In this document: piece after piece, positions 1 to 6,541 of the stretch | How the letters are laid out: the number at the start of each line of letters is the position of its first letter | How positions within the stretch are numbered: the first letter of the stretch is position 1 | NCBI GenBank assembly: GCA_023415525.1 | Contig: JAEZKI010000317.1 | Coordinates: 1-8,811, forward strand | DNA length: 8,811 nucleotides | From: Bacillota bacterium | GTDB taxonomy: Bacteria; Bacillota; Clostridia; Lachnospirales; Cellulosilyticaceae | Reading direction: 5' to 3' | The notes under the pieces: generated by a model | The model's database searches: none | Seen by the model: only the letters and a program-made list of their open reading frames with translations | What the model was told of the DNA's origin: nothing | Translations under genes and position numbers: made by a program

Positions 1-1
1 C

Positions 2-829
2 TTTTATGTAGATCCCAATATAGAGTTTCAAGTTATAGGTGATGAATTAAGATTAAAGCAAATATTAACAAACTTAATCAGCAATGCCATTAAGTTCACA
101 GATTCGGGATATGTTTCCTTTAGAATAAAAATAGTTTCTTCCGATGATAAGAGCCAACGAATAGAATTCAAGGTAAAGGATTCAGGTATTGGGGTAGATG
201 AAAATTTTAAGGAAAAAATATTTCAAAATTTTCATCAAGGTGATTTAACACTAAGTAAGAAATATACAGGTACAGGGTTAGGTCTTGCAATATCTAAGCA
301 ACTTGCCCTATCAATGAATGGTGATATATTTTTTGAAAGCACTGTTGGACAAGGCAGCACATTCTATTTTACTTGTGTATTTGAAAAAGTGAACAAAACA
401 GATGACTCTACTAAAGAAAACAGGCAGAAAGAAAAATCTGAGTTTAATAAACTAGGACAGGATAAAGTCATTTTATGTGTTGAAGATAATTTAATTAATC
501 AAGAGATTATGGAAGGCATCATTAGAAGTAAAGGGTATAAATATATTGCAGCCTATAATGGTGAAGAGGCTTTAAACATATTAAAAACTAATAAGATTGA
601 TATTATTTTAATGGATATACAAATGCCGGTGCTGAATGGTTTTGAGACAACTGAGATCATTCGAAATGGTGATGAAAGTATAAAACATATACCAATTATT
701 GCTATGACTGCCTATGCAATGCGTGAGGATAAGGATAAATGCATCCAAATGGGGATGAACGACTATATATCAAAACCTTTTGATACAGAGGATCTTTATA
801 GAATTCTTGATGTTCACTTAGGAAAATAG
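2..829 (+). CDS. Hybrid sensor histidine kinase, C-terminal part (HATPase_c + receiver); 5' end outside window
   Basis: Frame 2 is open from the window edge to a TAG at 827-829, giving the last 275 residues of a larger protein. The first ~125 residues are a histidine-kinase ATPase domain: an N box (LRLKQILTNLISNAIKFT, ~16-33), a G1 box (DSGIG, 60-64), an F box (KIFQNFHQGD, 72-81) and a G2 box (GTGLGLAIS, 90-98). A polar linker (~130-153) leads to a CheY-like receiver with acidic pair E161-D162, phosphoacceptor D205 (in LMDIQMPVLNGF, codon at 614-616), conserved T236 and K258 (SKPF). The dimerisation/phosphoacceptor His domain and any sensor lie upstream of the window. In this family the kinase autophosphorylates on His and passes phosphate to the fused receiver. 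No Hpt domain or separate output domain follows, because the protein ends just after the receiver. ATG 314 is internal, not the start. A terminator follows directly, so this is the last gene of its transcript. The input signal cannot be told from this part. Confidence 0.95.
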   Translation, partial: FYVDPNIEFQVIGDELRLKQILTNLISNAIKFTDSGYVSFRIKIVSSDDKSQRIEFKVKDSGIGVDENFKEKIFQNFHQGDLTLSKKYTGTGLGLAISKQLALSMNGDIFFESTVGQGSTFYFTCVFEKVNKTDDSTKENRQKEKSEFNKLGQDKVILCVEDNLINQEIMEGIIRSKGYKYIAAYNGEEALNILKTNKIDIILMDIQMPVLNGFETTEIIRNGDESIKHIPIIAMTAYAMREDKDKCIQMGMNDYISKPFDTEDLYRILDVHLGK

Positions 830-838
830 ATTGTAGGG

Positions 839-867
839 CAGCACTTATATACTGAGTGCTGTTTTTT
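839..867 (+). terminator. Rho-independent terminator of the hybrid kinase gene
   Basis: The arms CAGCACT (839-845) and AGTGCTG (855-861) pair perfectly. The stem extends by one G-U and one A-U pair to a 5-nt loop, and six T residues follow (862-867). It lies 10 bp after the kinase stop codon. Confidence 0.9.
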
Positions 868-870
868 ATA

Positions 871-914
871 GGCTAGGGAAGCTCTACTTTTGTATAAAAA
901 GAACTTCCCTAGCC
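871..914. repeat. Perfect 11-bp inverted repeat downstream of the kinase terminator
   Basis: GGCTAGGGAAG (871-881) is the exact reverse complement of CTTCCCTAGCC (904-914), with a 22-nt AT-rich loop. It starts 3 bp after the first terminator's T-run. Only a broken T-rich tract (915-929) follows on the + strand and no T-run follows on the - strand, so a role as a second terminator is possible but not compelling. A repeat element or protein-binding site are alternatives. Confidence 0.6.
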
Positions 915-971
915 TACTTTCTTGTTTCTAAACAGTACAACTATGTCAAGAAAATATCATACTATGGGGGA

Positions 972-1000
972 TTGTGTCAAATACAGAATTATGGTACAAT
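972..1000 (+). promoter_or_regulatory. Candidate SigA-type extended -10 promoter
   Basis: TTGTGT (972-977) and TACAAT (995-1000) are separated by exactly 17 bp. A TGG triplet just before the -10 gives an extended -10 (TGnTACAAT). Transcription would start near 1007, about 190 nt upstream of the TetR-family gene, so the mRNA would carry the 1102-1161 hairpin in its leader. Apart from this, the hairpin and the 871-914 repeat, I see no structure or coding potential in 830-1199. Confidence 0.55.
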
Positions 1001-1101
1001 TTACCTAACGAATGTACGGTAGATAAAAATACATAAAAATGGATTTTTTTAATTCTAGTTAAAGATTAAAATTAAGCTGATTTTACAATTATATAAGACC
1101 T

Positions 1102-1161
1102 ATTATAGCCAACTGAGTTTAGAATTATTGGTATCAAATCTTAAACTTGGTTGGCTATAAT
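1102..1161 (+). promoter_or_regulatory. Long hairpin in the leader of the TetR-family gene
   Basis: The left arm (1102-1122) and right arm (1141-1161) form a 21-bp stem with an 18-nt loop. The outer 12 pairs (ATTATAGCCAAC / GTTGGCTATAAT) are perfect. The three non-Watson-Crick positions (T1114/G1149, G1115/T1148, G1122/T1141) are all U-G or G-U in a + strand transcript but would be A-C mismatches in a - strand transcript. This favours an RNA structure in the TetR leader. The outer arms could instead be operator half-sites for the regulator itself. No T-run follows the stem, so it is not a terminator. Confidence 0.6.
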
Positions 1162-1185
1162 GCTGAAAAAACGGGAATTGGGATA

Positions 1186-1195
1186 GAGAGGTGAT
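1186..1195 (+). promoter_or_regulatory. Ribosome binding site that fixes the TetR start
   Basis: GAGAGGTGAT closely matches the anti-16S consensus AGGAGGTGAT and places ATG 1200 at normal spacing. The in-frame GTG at 1191 lies inside this site, so it is unlikely to be the initiation codon. Confidence 0.7.
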
Positions 1196-1199
1196 CGGT

Positions 1200-1799
1200 A
1201 TGATAAATGATACAAACGATAGGATAAGATATGTCGCATTTAAATTATTTTTGGAAAGAGGATATGAAGCAACGAATATAAGAGATATCTGTAAAGAAGT
1301 GAATATAAAAGCATCTTCATTATATTTTTACTATAATTCTAAAGAAGCGTTGTTCTTTAGTATCTATGAAGAGCTTTGGAGCGAGAAAATAAAGTATCTT
1401 AGTAACATAGAAGAATTAAAACAAAGCATTTCTTCTAAGTTAAAGTTTTATGATTTGTATATAAATACTATGAAATATTATACACAAAACATTGCGAATC
1501 TCAAATTTCTATTTAGATATCACCTTTTCCCACCAGAAGAAATATCCATTTCTATACGAGAAAGATTTAAGTTTTGGACAAATGAAGAAAATAAAATAGT
1601 ATTGGCCATAGTTAACGAATGTATAGGTGAAAAAATACTAGATAGTAGTAGACTGCCTGAAAATTACCTGAAAGAATATAGAAGATTTGACAATTCACTA
1701 TTAACTGAAATGATTATTTCAAATATAAAGATGAATTCTAAAGAACTTGATACTTTATGGTTAAAATTTTGGAATTGTACGATGCAGAATTGCTTGTAA
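1200..1799 (+). CDS. TetR/AcrR-family transcriptional regulator
   Basis: The product is 199 residues when started at ATG 1200, the usual TetR length. Residues 6-52 form the N-terminal DNA-binding domain: a first helix (RIRYVAFKLFLERGYEATNI) and then a helix-turn-helix with the family signature IRDICKEVNIKASSLYFYYNSKEAL, given here in full as positions 27-51; the YFYYNSKEAL part is the hallmark. The remaining ~140 residues are a helical ligand-binding/dimerisation region without a recognisable subfamily signature, so the inducer is unknown. TetR proteins bind as dimers to palindromic operators and usually repress neighbouring or own genes. No divergent gene is present. The only downstream neighbour within 250 bp is a chemoreceptor gene with its own ribosome binding site. 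Autoregulation through the inverted repeat at 1102-1161 is possible but not shown. The C-terminus ends in an unusual NCTMQNCL with two cysteines. Confidence 0.93.
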   Translation: MINDTNDRIRYVAFKLFLERGYEATNIRDICKEVNIKASSLYFYYNSKEALFFSIYEELWSEKIKYLSNIEELKQSISSKLKFYDLYINTMKYYTQNIANLKFLFRYHLFPPEEISISIRERFKFWTNEENKIVLAIVNECIGEKILDSSRLPENYLKEYRRFDNSLLTEMIISNIKMNSKELDTLWLKFWNCTMQNCL

Positions 1800-1915
1800 T
1801 AATAAAAAATTGCATTAATTTTGCCTAGCTATTTTATATCCTTAGCAGAAAAGACGGGAGAAATCCTTGCCATAGGGGAATGAATTTTAGAACATAAATC
1901 AAAGACAAAAAAACA

Positions 1916-1945
1916 CTGATTTAATAAATGTGCTGATTGATAAAT
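1916..1945 (+). repeat. Imperfect direct repeat upstream of the chemoreceptor gene
   Basis: CTGATTTAATAAAT (1916-1929) recurs as CTGATTGATAAAT (1933-1945), offset 16-17 bp. It lies ~105 bp upstream of the chemoreceptor start. It may be a regulator site, but in such AT-rich DNA chance is not excluded. No convincing SigA or SigD (flagellar) promoter was found in 1800-2048. Confidence 0.3.
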
Positions 1946-2048
1946 TATACAAAACAAAAAACAAGTTCCAAGCAGAGTAACATTATAAATAAGCAGGCGT
2001 GTGAGATACTTGAAAGCTATATAAAGAATTAATAAAAGGAGGATTTAA

Positions 2049-4037
2049 ATGAAAAGTATTAAGACGAAATTACTGATTTATTTTTCTAGCGTAATTCTAT
2101 TATCATGTATTTCTTTGGGGCTTATTTCCTTACAAAGAGCTAGTATCTCACTTACTGAAGCAGCAGAACAATCCTTGAGTTTACTTGTAATGGATGCAGC
2201 AAAATTAACAGAAAGTCGTATTGAAACTCAAAATAAGATATTAGAAATGATAGCAATGCGAGAAGATATTCAAAGCATGGATTGGAAGGTACAACAACCT
2301 ATACTGCAAAATCAGGTTAAGAAGACGAATTTTCTTGATATTGCAGTAGTACAGCCTGATGGTACAGCCTACTATTCAAATGGAACAACGAGTCAATTAG
2401 GAGATAGAGAATACATAAAAAAAGCCTTAAATGGTGAAATAAATTTATCTGATTTAATAATTAGCAGTGTGACAAAAGAAATAGTTTTAATGCATGCCGT
2501 CCCCATAGAAAGAGATGGAAAAGTAGTAGGAGCACTTATAGGTCGTCGTAATGGAGAAGCCTTAAATGAAATTACAGATGACTCTGGTTTTGGTACCAGT
2601 GGGTATGCCTATATGATTAATATGAAAGGGACAGCGGTCGCCCACCCTGATAGAGACAGAGTATTAAATCAATGGAACCCGATTGAAGAAGTAAAAAGTG
2701 ATAGAACGGTTGAATCAGTTGCAGCACTATTTGAAAAGATGATAAAAGAAAAAAGTGGTATAGGTAACTACTCTTTTCAGGGAAAAGACTTATATGCCGC
2801 TTATTCACCTGTTAGTGGAACCAATTGGATAATTGCCATTACAGCTGATAAAAATGAGGTATTGTCTGCGATTCCAACACTACAAAAAAGTATTATTATA
2901 GGTGTAGCAATCATTCTATTAATAAGCATTATTATTATTTATTTTACAGGTAATGCCATTGCAAACCCCATCATACAGGTAATAAAGCATTCGGGGGAAA
3001 TAGCCAAACTAGACATAACACAAGATGTTCCAACAACTTTTATGAAAAAGAAAGATGAGATAGGAGATTTAGGAAGGGCTATACAAACCCTAACAAATAG
3101 TCTAAGAGAGGCAATAACGGAGATAAGTAATTCATCACAACAAGTCGCCGCTACATCAGAAGAATTGACAGCTTCTGCACAGCAATCCGCCACTGCCACA
3201 GAAGAAGTATCAATAACAGTAGGAGAGATAGCAAGAGGTGCTTCTGAGCAAGCCCGGAATACAGAAGGAGGCTCTACAAAGGCGGCTTTGCTAGGAGAGA
3301 CTATTGAACAAGACCAGAGTCACATGAAAAAATTGAACATTGCTTCAAATAAGGTTGCAGAGGTTGTTGAAGAAGGGTTAAAAGAAATTGATAACCTAAC
3401 TAAAATAACTGAAGAAAGCAGTGAAGCAACAAAGGAAATATATGAAGTTATATTAAAAACGAATGATAGTTCTAATAAAATTGGACAAGCAAGTAGTGTC
3501 ATTGCATCCATTGCAGATCAGACTAATTTATTAGCCTTAAACGCTGCTATAGAAGCAGCAAGGGCGGGGGAAGCAGGGAGAGGATTTGCTGTAGTAGCAG
3601 AGGAAAACAGGAAGTTAGCAGAGCAATCATCAGCCTCTACAAAGGTTATAGATGAAATAGTTAATGAATTACAAAGAAATTCGCAAAATGCTGTGAAAAC
3701 AATGGAAAGAGTATCTACTATATCAAAAGAACAAGCAGATCGCGTGATTAATGCTAAAGATAAATATATTTTAATAGCACAAGCAATGAAGGATGCAATA
3801 AAGGCCTTGAAACAATTAAATGCATCTGGGGAAGAGATGGAAAAGATGAAGAATGAGATACTTGACACTTTACAGAATCTTTCTGCTATTGCAGAAGAAA
3901 ACTCTGCTGCTACTGAGCAAGTAACGGCAGCTATGCAGGAACAATCGGCTTCTATAGAAGAGATAGCAGGTGCCAGTGAAGGTCTGTCGAATTCAGCACA
4001 AAACTTACAATCAATCATTATGAAGTTTAAAGTTTAA
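2049..4037 (+). CDS. Methyl-accepting chemotaxis protein with double-cache sensor
   Basis: The 662-residue receptor has the standard order: TM1 (~7-28); an extracytoplasmic double-cache (dCACHE_1-type) ligand domain (~35-275) with the membrane-distal motif [13 protein letters not shown] (118-130) and a second cache half [13 protein letters not shown] (182-194); TM2 (~281-300); HAMP (~300-355); and a long coiled-coil signalling domain (~356-655). The hairpin tip that binds CheA/CheW is clear at ~488-526, with [20 protein letters not shown] (490-509) followed by [17 protein letters not shown]. Family role: ligand binding controls CheA kinase and hence flagellar rotation, with adaptation by methylation of Glu/Gln in the flanking helices (for example [10 protein letters not shown]). 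The canonical dCACHE amino-acid-binding motif is not evident (Tyr where R-x-W-Y is expected), so the ligand is unassigned. N520 replaces the usual Val/Ile of the tip. There is no CheR-tethering pentapeptide at the C-terminus. AAAGGAGG (2035-2042) lies 6 nt before ATG 2049. It is probably monocistronic. Confidence 0.96.
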   Translation: MKSIKTKLLIYFSSVILLSCISLGLISLQRASISLTEAAEQSLSLLVMDAAKLTESRIETQNKILEMIAMREDIQSMDWKVQQPILQNQVKKTNFLDIAVVQPDGTAYYSNGTTSQLGDREYIKKALNGEINLSDLIISSVTKEIVLMHAVPIERDGKVVGALIGRRNGEALNEITDDSGFGTSGYAYMINMKGTAVAHPDRDRVLNQWNPIEEVKSDRTVESVAALFEKMIKEKSGIGNYSFQGKDLYAAYSPVSGTNWIIAITADKNEVLSAIPTLQKSIIIGVAIILLISIIIIYFTGNAIANPIIQVIKHSGEIAKLDITQDVPTTFMKKKDEIGDLGRAIQTLTNSLREAITEISNSSQQVAATSEELTASAQQSATATEEVSITVGEIARGASEQARNTEGGSTKAALLGETIEQDQSHMKKLNIASNKVAEVVEEGLKEIDNLTKITEESSEATKEIYEVILKTNDSSNKIGQASSVIASIADQTNLLALNAAIEAARAGEAGRGFAVVAEENRKLAEQSSASTKVIDEIVNELQRNSQNAVKTMERVSTISKEQADRVINAKDKYILIAQAMKDAIKALKQLNASGEEMEKMKNEILDTLQNLSAIAEENSAATEQVTAAMQEQSASIEEIAGASEGLSNSAQNLQSIIMKFKV

Positions 4038-4210
4038 TAAATTATGATGACATCTTCAAAGTTAACTGCTTTCTTTATTGCACATAGGTAATATCCTATT
4101 TCTAAAACACTAAAATGACGGTAACTATAGGCATTACGTTTTAATACCTTGATGTCATTATTTATCCCCTCAGTATGACCATTAGTACAGAGTATAATGA
4201 ATCTTTGGAT
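4034..4210 (-). pseudogene. 3' remnant of an ISL3-like transposase
   Basis: On the minus strand an open stretch of 58 codons runs from an in-frame stop at 4211-4213 to a TAA at 4034-4036. It has no start codon. The translation contains CTNGHTEGINNDIKVLKRNA followed by YSYRHF. This closely resembles the C-terminal catalytic block of ISL3-family (IS204/IS1001/IS1165-type) transposases, where the Glu of EGxNNxIK is the third residue of the DDE triad (codon 4169-4171). The two Asp-containing parts and the N-terminus are absent and no terminal inverted repeats were recognised, so this is a dead fragment. Its stop overlaps the stop of the chemoreceptor gene on the other strand. The rest of this gene-free stretch, up to 4362, is AT-rich with no clear feature apart from weak TATAAT-like words (4286-4291) lacking a good -35 box. 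The family match is from memory of the motif, not a search. Confidence 0.6.
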
Positions 4211-4362
4211 TTACCTATTAGAAATTAGAAAAGCCTCATAGTGTAGAAGTAGATGACAAGAATAAGACGATATGCTATGATTAATTATAATATTCTAAAT
4301 ATATTATACAAACTTATAAATCATTCTATAGGTAATCAAATGGGAAAGTTAGGGGATGTTAA

Positions 4363-4785
4363 ATGGCTAGTATTTTTATTATTAAGTCTAAAATGGTGGA
4401 CCCAAAAGAGTGGTATGATAAAGAAATGGAAAATGATATACCCTGGGAATATGATGAGAATTTAAAAGCATACCATGCAGGAGATATATACTTATCTGTT
4501 AAAAATAACAGAGTTTCTTTTGAAGATCTATCTGAAGCAGAGTTCTTTGGGTGGGATATTGACACTTGGATTAAGCTCTCACAAGGGAATGAACTTCTCT
4601 ATGGTTACTATAATGAAGACAACCTTGAAGCAGAGTTTGTACATATTAAGAAAGGAAAATGTATCAGAGATTACAGAGTATATGATGGAGAAGTTGAAAC
4701 GGATGAAGGAGATACTCCAGAGTTTGAGGATTGGGTAGATGTGGCCACATTTGTAGATGAAGAGATGTTAGGCCATAAAGAATGA
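4363..4785 (+). CDS. Acidic protein of unknown function (140 aa)
   Basis: ATG 4363 is preceded by AGGGGATG (4351-4358) at suitable spacing, and a strong terminator follows 57 bp after the stop, so this looks like an intact single-gene unit. The product is strikingly acidic, especially near the C-terminus (YDGEVETDEGDTPEFEDWVD, 112-131), and rich in Trp and Tyr (EWYDKEM, IPWEY, FFGWDIDTWIKL). It has no signal peptide, membrane segment, cysteine cluster or known catalytic motif, so it is probably a small soluble cytoplasmic globular protein. I do not recognise the family. Small, acidic, Trp-rich orphan proteins next to mobile-element debris are often immunity proteins of polymorphic toxins or anti-phage accessory factors. 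That is only contextual inference, and no toxin gene is in the window. Codon use and base composition look like those of the neighbours. Other open frames overlapping this gene look like shadows. Confidence 0.8.
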   Translation: MASIFIIKSKMVDPKEWYDKEMENDIPWEYDENLKAYHAGDIYLSVKNNRVSFEDLSEAEFFGWDIDTWIKLSQGNELLYGYYNEDNLEAEFVHIKKGKCIRDYRVYDGEVETDEGDTPEFEDWVDVATFVDEEMLGHKE

Positions 4786-4842
4786 GAGTTGAGATAGCTA
4801 ATTCTAGAAGAGATAACCTTGGAGAGTCTATATTATATTTTT

Positions 4843-4877
4843 ATATCCCACAAGCCTTATGCTTGTGGGGTATTTTT
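4843..4877 (+). terminator. Rho-independent terminator of the acidic-protein gene
   Basis: A 13-bp stem (4843-4855 with 4861-4873, one T-G wobble) has a core CCCACAAGC / GCTTGTGGG and a 5-nt loop CTTAT, and runs into TTTTT (4873-4877). The position 57 bp after the stop codon fits. Confidence 0.93.
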
Positions 4878-4883
4878 ATGTGT

Positions 4884-4932
4884 ATCAGGATGGGCGTAGC
4901 CCAACTGATGGAAGACTTGAGTAGCTTCATCA
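4884..4932 (+). other. Two overlapping, mutually exclusive hairpins in an intergenic region
   Basis: Hairpin A pairs ATCAG (4884-4888) with CTGAT (4905-4909) and, inside a small internal loop, TGGGC (4891-4895) with GCCCA (4899-4903) around a GTA loop. Hairpin B pairs TGAT+GAAG (4906-4914, one bulged G) with CTTC+ATCA (4925-4932). The two share 4906-4909 and so cannot form together. The stretch is less AT-rich than its surroundings and has no coding frame I can support. It could be the tail of a mobile element, a small RNA or chance. Between here and about 5010 I see nothing else. Confidence 0.35.
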
Positions 4933-5013
4933 AGGGAGAAGGGGATTAGTAAAATTAGCGTTTAAATAAGATTTGGGTAAAATGTTGTATGAAAAATTGA
5001 AAAATAATAATTT

Positions 5014-5033
5014 ATTGTTGAAAATTGCTGAAA
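5014..5033 (+). repeat. Short tandem direct repeat upstream of the transporter operon
   Basis: ATTGTTGAAA (5014-5023) is followed immediately by ATTGCTGAAA (5024-5033), 9 of 10 bases identical. It sits about 30 bp upstream of the phased ATATTA array and could be a helical-phase binding site or chance. Confidence 0.3.
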
Positions 5034-5059
5034 TAAATGTAAAAATTTTGTTTACATTA

Positions 5060-5117
5060 TGAATATTACTTATTGAATATTAATGCTAATATATTAGTAC
5101 TAATATATTAGCATTAA
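5060..5117. promoter_or_regulatory. Probable operator: 14-bp phased array ending in a 38-bp perfect palindrome
   Basis: The word ATATTA occurs at 5063, 5077, 5091 and 5105, exactly 14 bp apart. The first two lie in identical TGAATATTA repeats (5060-5068, 5074-5082). The last two lie in two identical 12-bp palindromes CTAATATATTAG (5086-5097, 5100-5111) separated by TA, and together with their flanks they make a perfect palindrome from 5080 to 5117 centred on GTAC. No T-run follows. A possible -35 box TTTACA (5051-5056) lies just upstream, with weak -10 options (GAATAT 5075-5080), which would place the array over the core promoter as expected for repression. The site is 117 bp upstream of the transporter start. 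AT-rich palindromes of this size are typical of MarR-, GntR- or similar dimeric regulators. Which one acts here is unknown. Confidence 0.6.
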
Positions 5118-5221
5118 ATGTATAGCACCAAGTACGTCCAGTTTTTATTACGATTTTATAAAGAAGGAGGGAAGTGAGGGGAGCTGCAAGTAGTCGTACA
5201 AACAAATTTTATTTAATAAGA

Positions 5222-5228
5222 AGGGGAG
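5222..5228 (+). promoter_or_regulatory. Ribosome binding site deciding the transporter start
   Basis: AGGGGAG lies 5 nt before ATG 5234. A second, stronger site AAGGAGG (5164-5170) lies further upstream but is only 3 nt from an in-frame GTG (5174), which is too close for efficient initiation. That start would add 20 polar residues before the first membrane helix. Confidence 0.6.
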
Positions 5229-5233
5229 ATATT

Positions 5234-6529
5234 ATGATTGATATTATCGCAGGTATTTTATTGTTAATAACATTTGTTGGACTTATTGTTTATTGTATGA
5301 AAGGTGGCAATCTACTTATTGGATTTATTTTAACTTCTATTGCTTGGTGTCTTATAGGTAGGATACCTATCGAAGTAGTAGTAACAGATATATTCCAAAA
5401 TTCAGTTGCAAATTATGGTGGTACCATAGCTATTATTGTTTTTGGTGCGTGGTTTGGACGTGTACTTGTTGATACCGGAATTGCAGGCTATATCATAAAA
5501 AAGACAGTTGAACTAACAGGTGATAAGCCACTTATTACCACATTACTTCTTAGTATCGTTTGTTGTCTAATATTTACGAGTGCATTTGGTGTAGGTTCAG
5601 TTATGGCAATTGGTATGATCGTTTTACCCATCCTATTCTCTCTAGGTATTGACAAGAAAACAGCTGTTGGGGCTTATTTACTTGCTGTTTCAGGGGGAAT
5701 GTATTTAAATATTGCTTATGTAAGTCAATTCTTTGCAGTATTTAAAAACATAAAATATGACAATCAGTATATTGAGTTTGGAGTTATTGCAACCGTTGTT
5801 CATATTATAGTAATGCTAGCATTTATTGTATTTAACTATATGAAAAATAAGAATGGGAATAAAGCACGTGCTTGGGCAGCAGCTACAAATTCAACACCTA
5901 AAGAAGGAAAAACCTTAAAATGGTATTGTGTAATTGTGCCATTCGTGCCTATTGTTATGGTTTCATTCTTTAAATTCCAGCCTGTACCAGCGTTTTTACT
6001 AGCAATTTTTATAGGATTACTATTCACTGGAAATTTAATCTCTTATAATTTAGCTGTAGAAAAGGTACAAAAGACACTCTATGATGGTGTTGCAGATAGT
6101 GGTCTTTTAATTGGTATGTTATATGGTGTGAATATATTCCAAGCAGCTGCTAAGCAAGTTGCCCCTATTTTACAAAATTTATTAGGCGGAATTATTCCAA
6201 CAACACCTGTTGTTATTCTCATTGCTTTTTGTGTATTAGCACCTTTGGCATTGTTCCGTGGGCCACTCATGATTTGGGGCTCTGGTATTGCACTGCTTTC
6301 TATTTTCCAAGCTATGGGTGTATTTAGTGAACCCTTCTTATTTGCATTATTCTTAATTCCACCAGTTGCTATTGTTGCATCTGCTTGTCCAACACAATCA
6401 TGGACTATGTGGGGCTTAAGCTATGCTAAGCTAGAACCAAAACAATATATCAAAACCAATCTCCCTTGGGGATGGATAATCCTTATTGTAGTAGAAGTGC
6501 TTGCCTTCGTAATGATTGGTAACGTTTAA
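5234..6529 (+). CDS. Multi-pass membrane transporter, ion-transporter superfamily (CitMHS/GntP-like)
   Basis: Started at ATG 5234 the product has 431 residues and about 10-12 hydrophobic segments spread over the whole length (for example 3-22, 27-45, 63-80, 100-117, 122-139, 145-170, 183-201, 231-247, 251-266, 288-304, 324-341, 345-362, 365-384, 411-429). A polar cytoplasmic loop (202-229) splits it into two halves. Each half carries a similar element: NYGGTIAIIVFGAWFGRVLV followed by DTG (60-82), and GVADSGLLIGMLYGVN (285-300). This is the two-repeat design of ion-transporter-superfamily symporters such as citrate, gluconate and C4-dicarboxylate carriers. Such proteins import organic anions with H+ or Na+. 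The substrate cannot be read from the sequence, but linkage to a hydantoinase/oxoprolinase homologue 92 bp downstream suggests a cyclic amide, 5-oxoproline-like or carboxylate substrate. Preceded by a probable operator and followed by a hairpin at 6542-6582. Confidence 0.85.
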   Translation: MIDIIAGILLLITFVGLIVYCMKGGNLLIGFILTSIAWCLIGRIPIEVVVTDIFQNSVANYGGTIAIIVFGAWFGRVLVDTGIAGYIIKKTVELTGDKPLITTLLLSIVCCLIFTSAFGVGSVMAIGMIVLPILFSLGIDKKTAVGAYLLAVSGGMYLNIAYVSQFFAVFKNIKYDNQYIEFGVIATVVHIIVMLAFIVFNYMKNKNGNKARAWAAATNSTPKEGKTLKWYCVIVPFVPIVMVSFFKFQPVPAFLLAIFIGLLFTGNLISYNLAVEKVQKTLYDGVADSGLLIGMLYGVNIFQAAAKQVAPILQNLLGGIIPTTPVVILIAFCVLAPLALFRGPLMIWGSGIALLSIFQAMGVFSEPFLFALFLIPPVAIVASACPTQSWTMWGLSYAKLEPKQYIKTNLPWGWIILIVVEVLAFVMIGNV

Positions 6530-6541
6530 TAGCATTTTAAT

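Noticed and set aside
918..953. Inverted repeat TTTCTTG / CAAGAAA
   Set aside because: Seven AT-rich base pairs over a 22-nt gap are expected by chance in this composition.
1845..1885. Possible c-di-GMP riboswitch or SigD promoter upstream of the chemoreceptor (GACGGGAGAAATCC, GCCATAGG)
   Set aside because: The conserved GEMM core elements are absent, and the spacing and sequence of the SigD boxes do not match.
2617..4018. Several long minus-strand open frames inside the chemoreceptor gene
   Set aside because: They are shadows of the repetitive Ala/Glu/Ser-rich coiled-coil coding sequence, with no ribosome binding sites or recognisable domains.
4253..4738. Alternative + strand open frames overlapping the acidic-protein gene
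   Set aside because: They are out of frame with the gene that has the ribosome binding site and terminator, and their translations are low-complexity with no recognisable domain.
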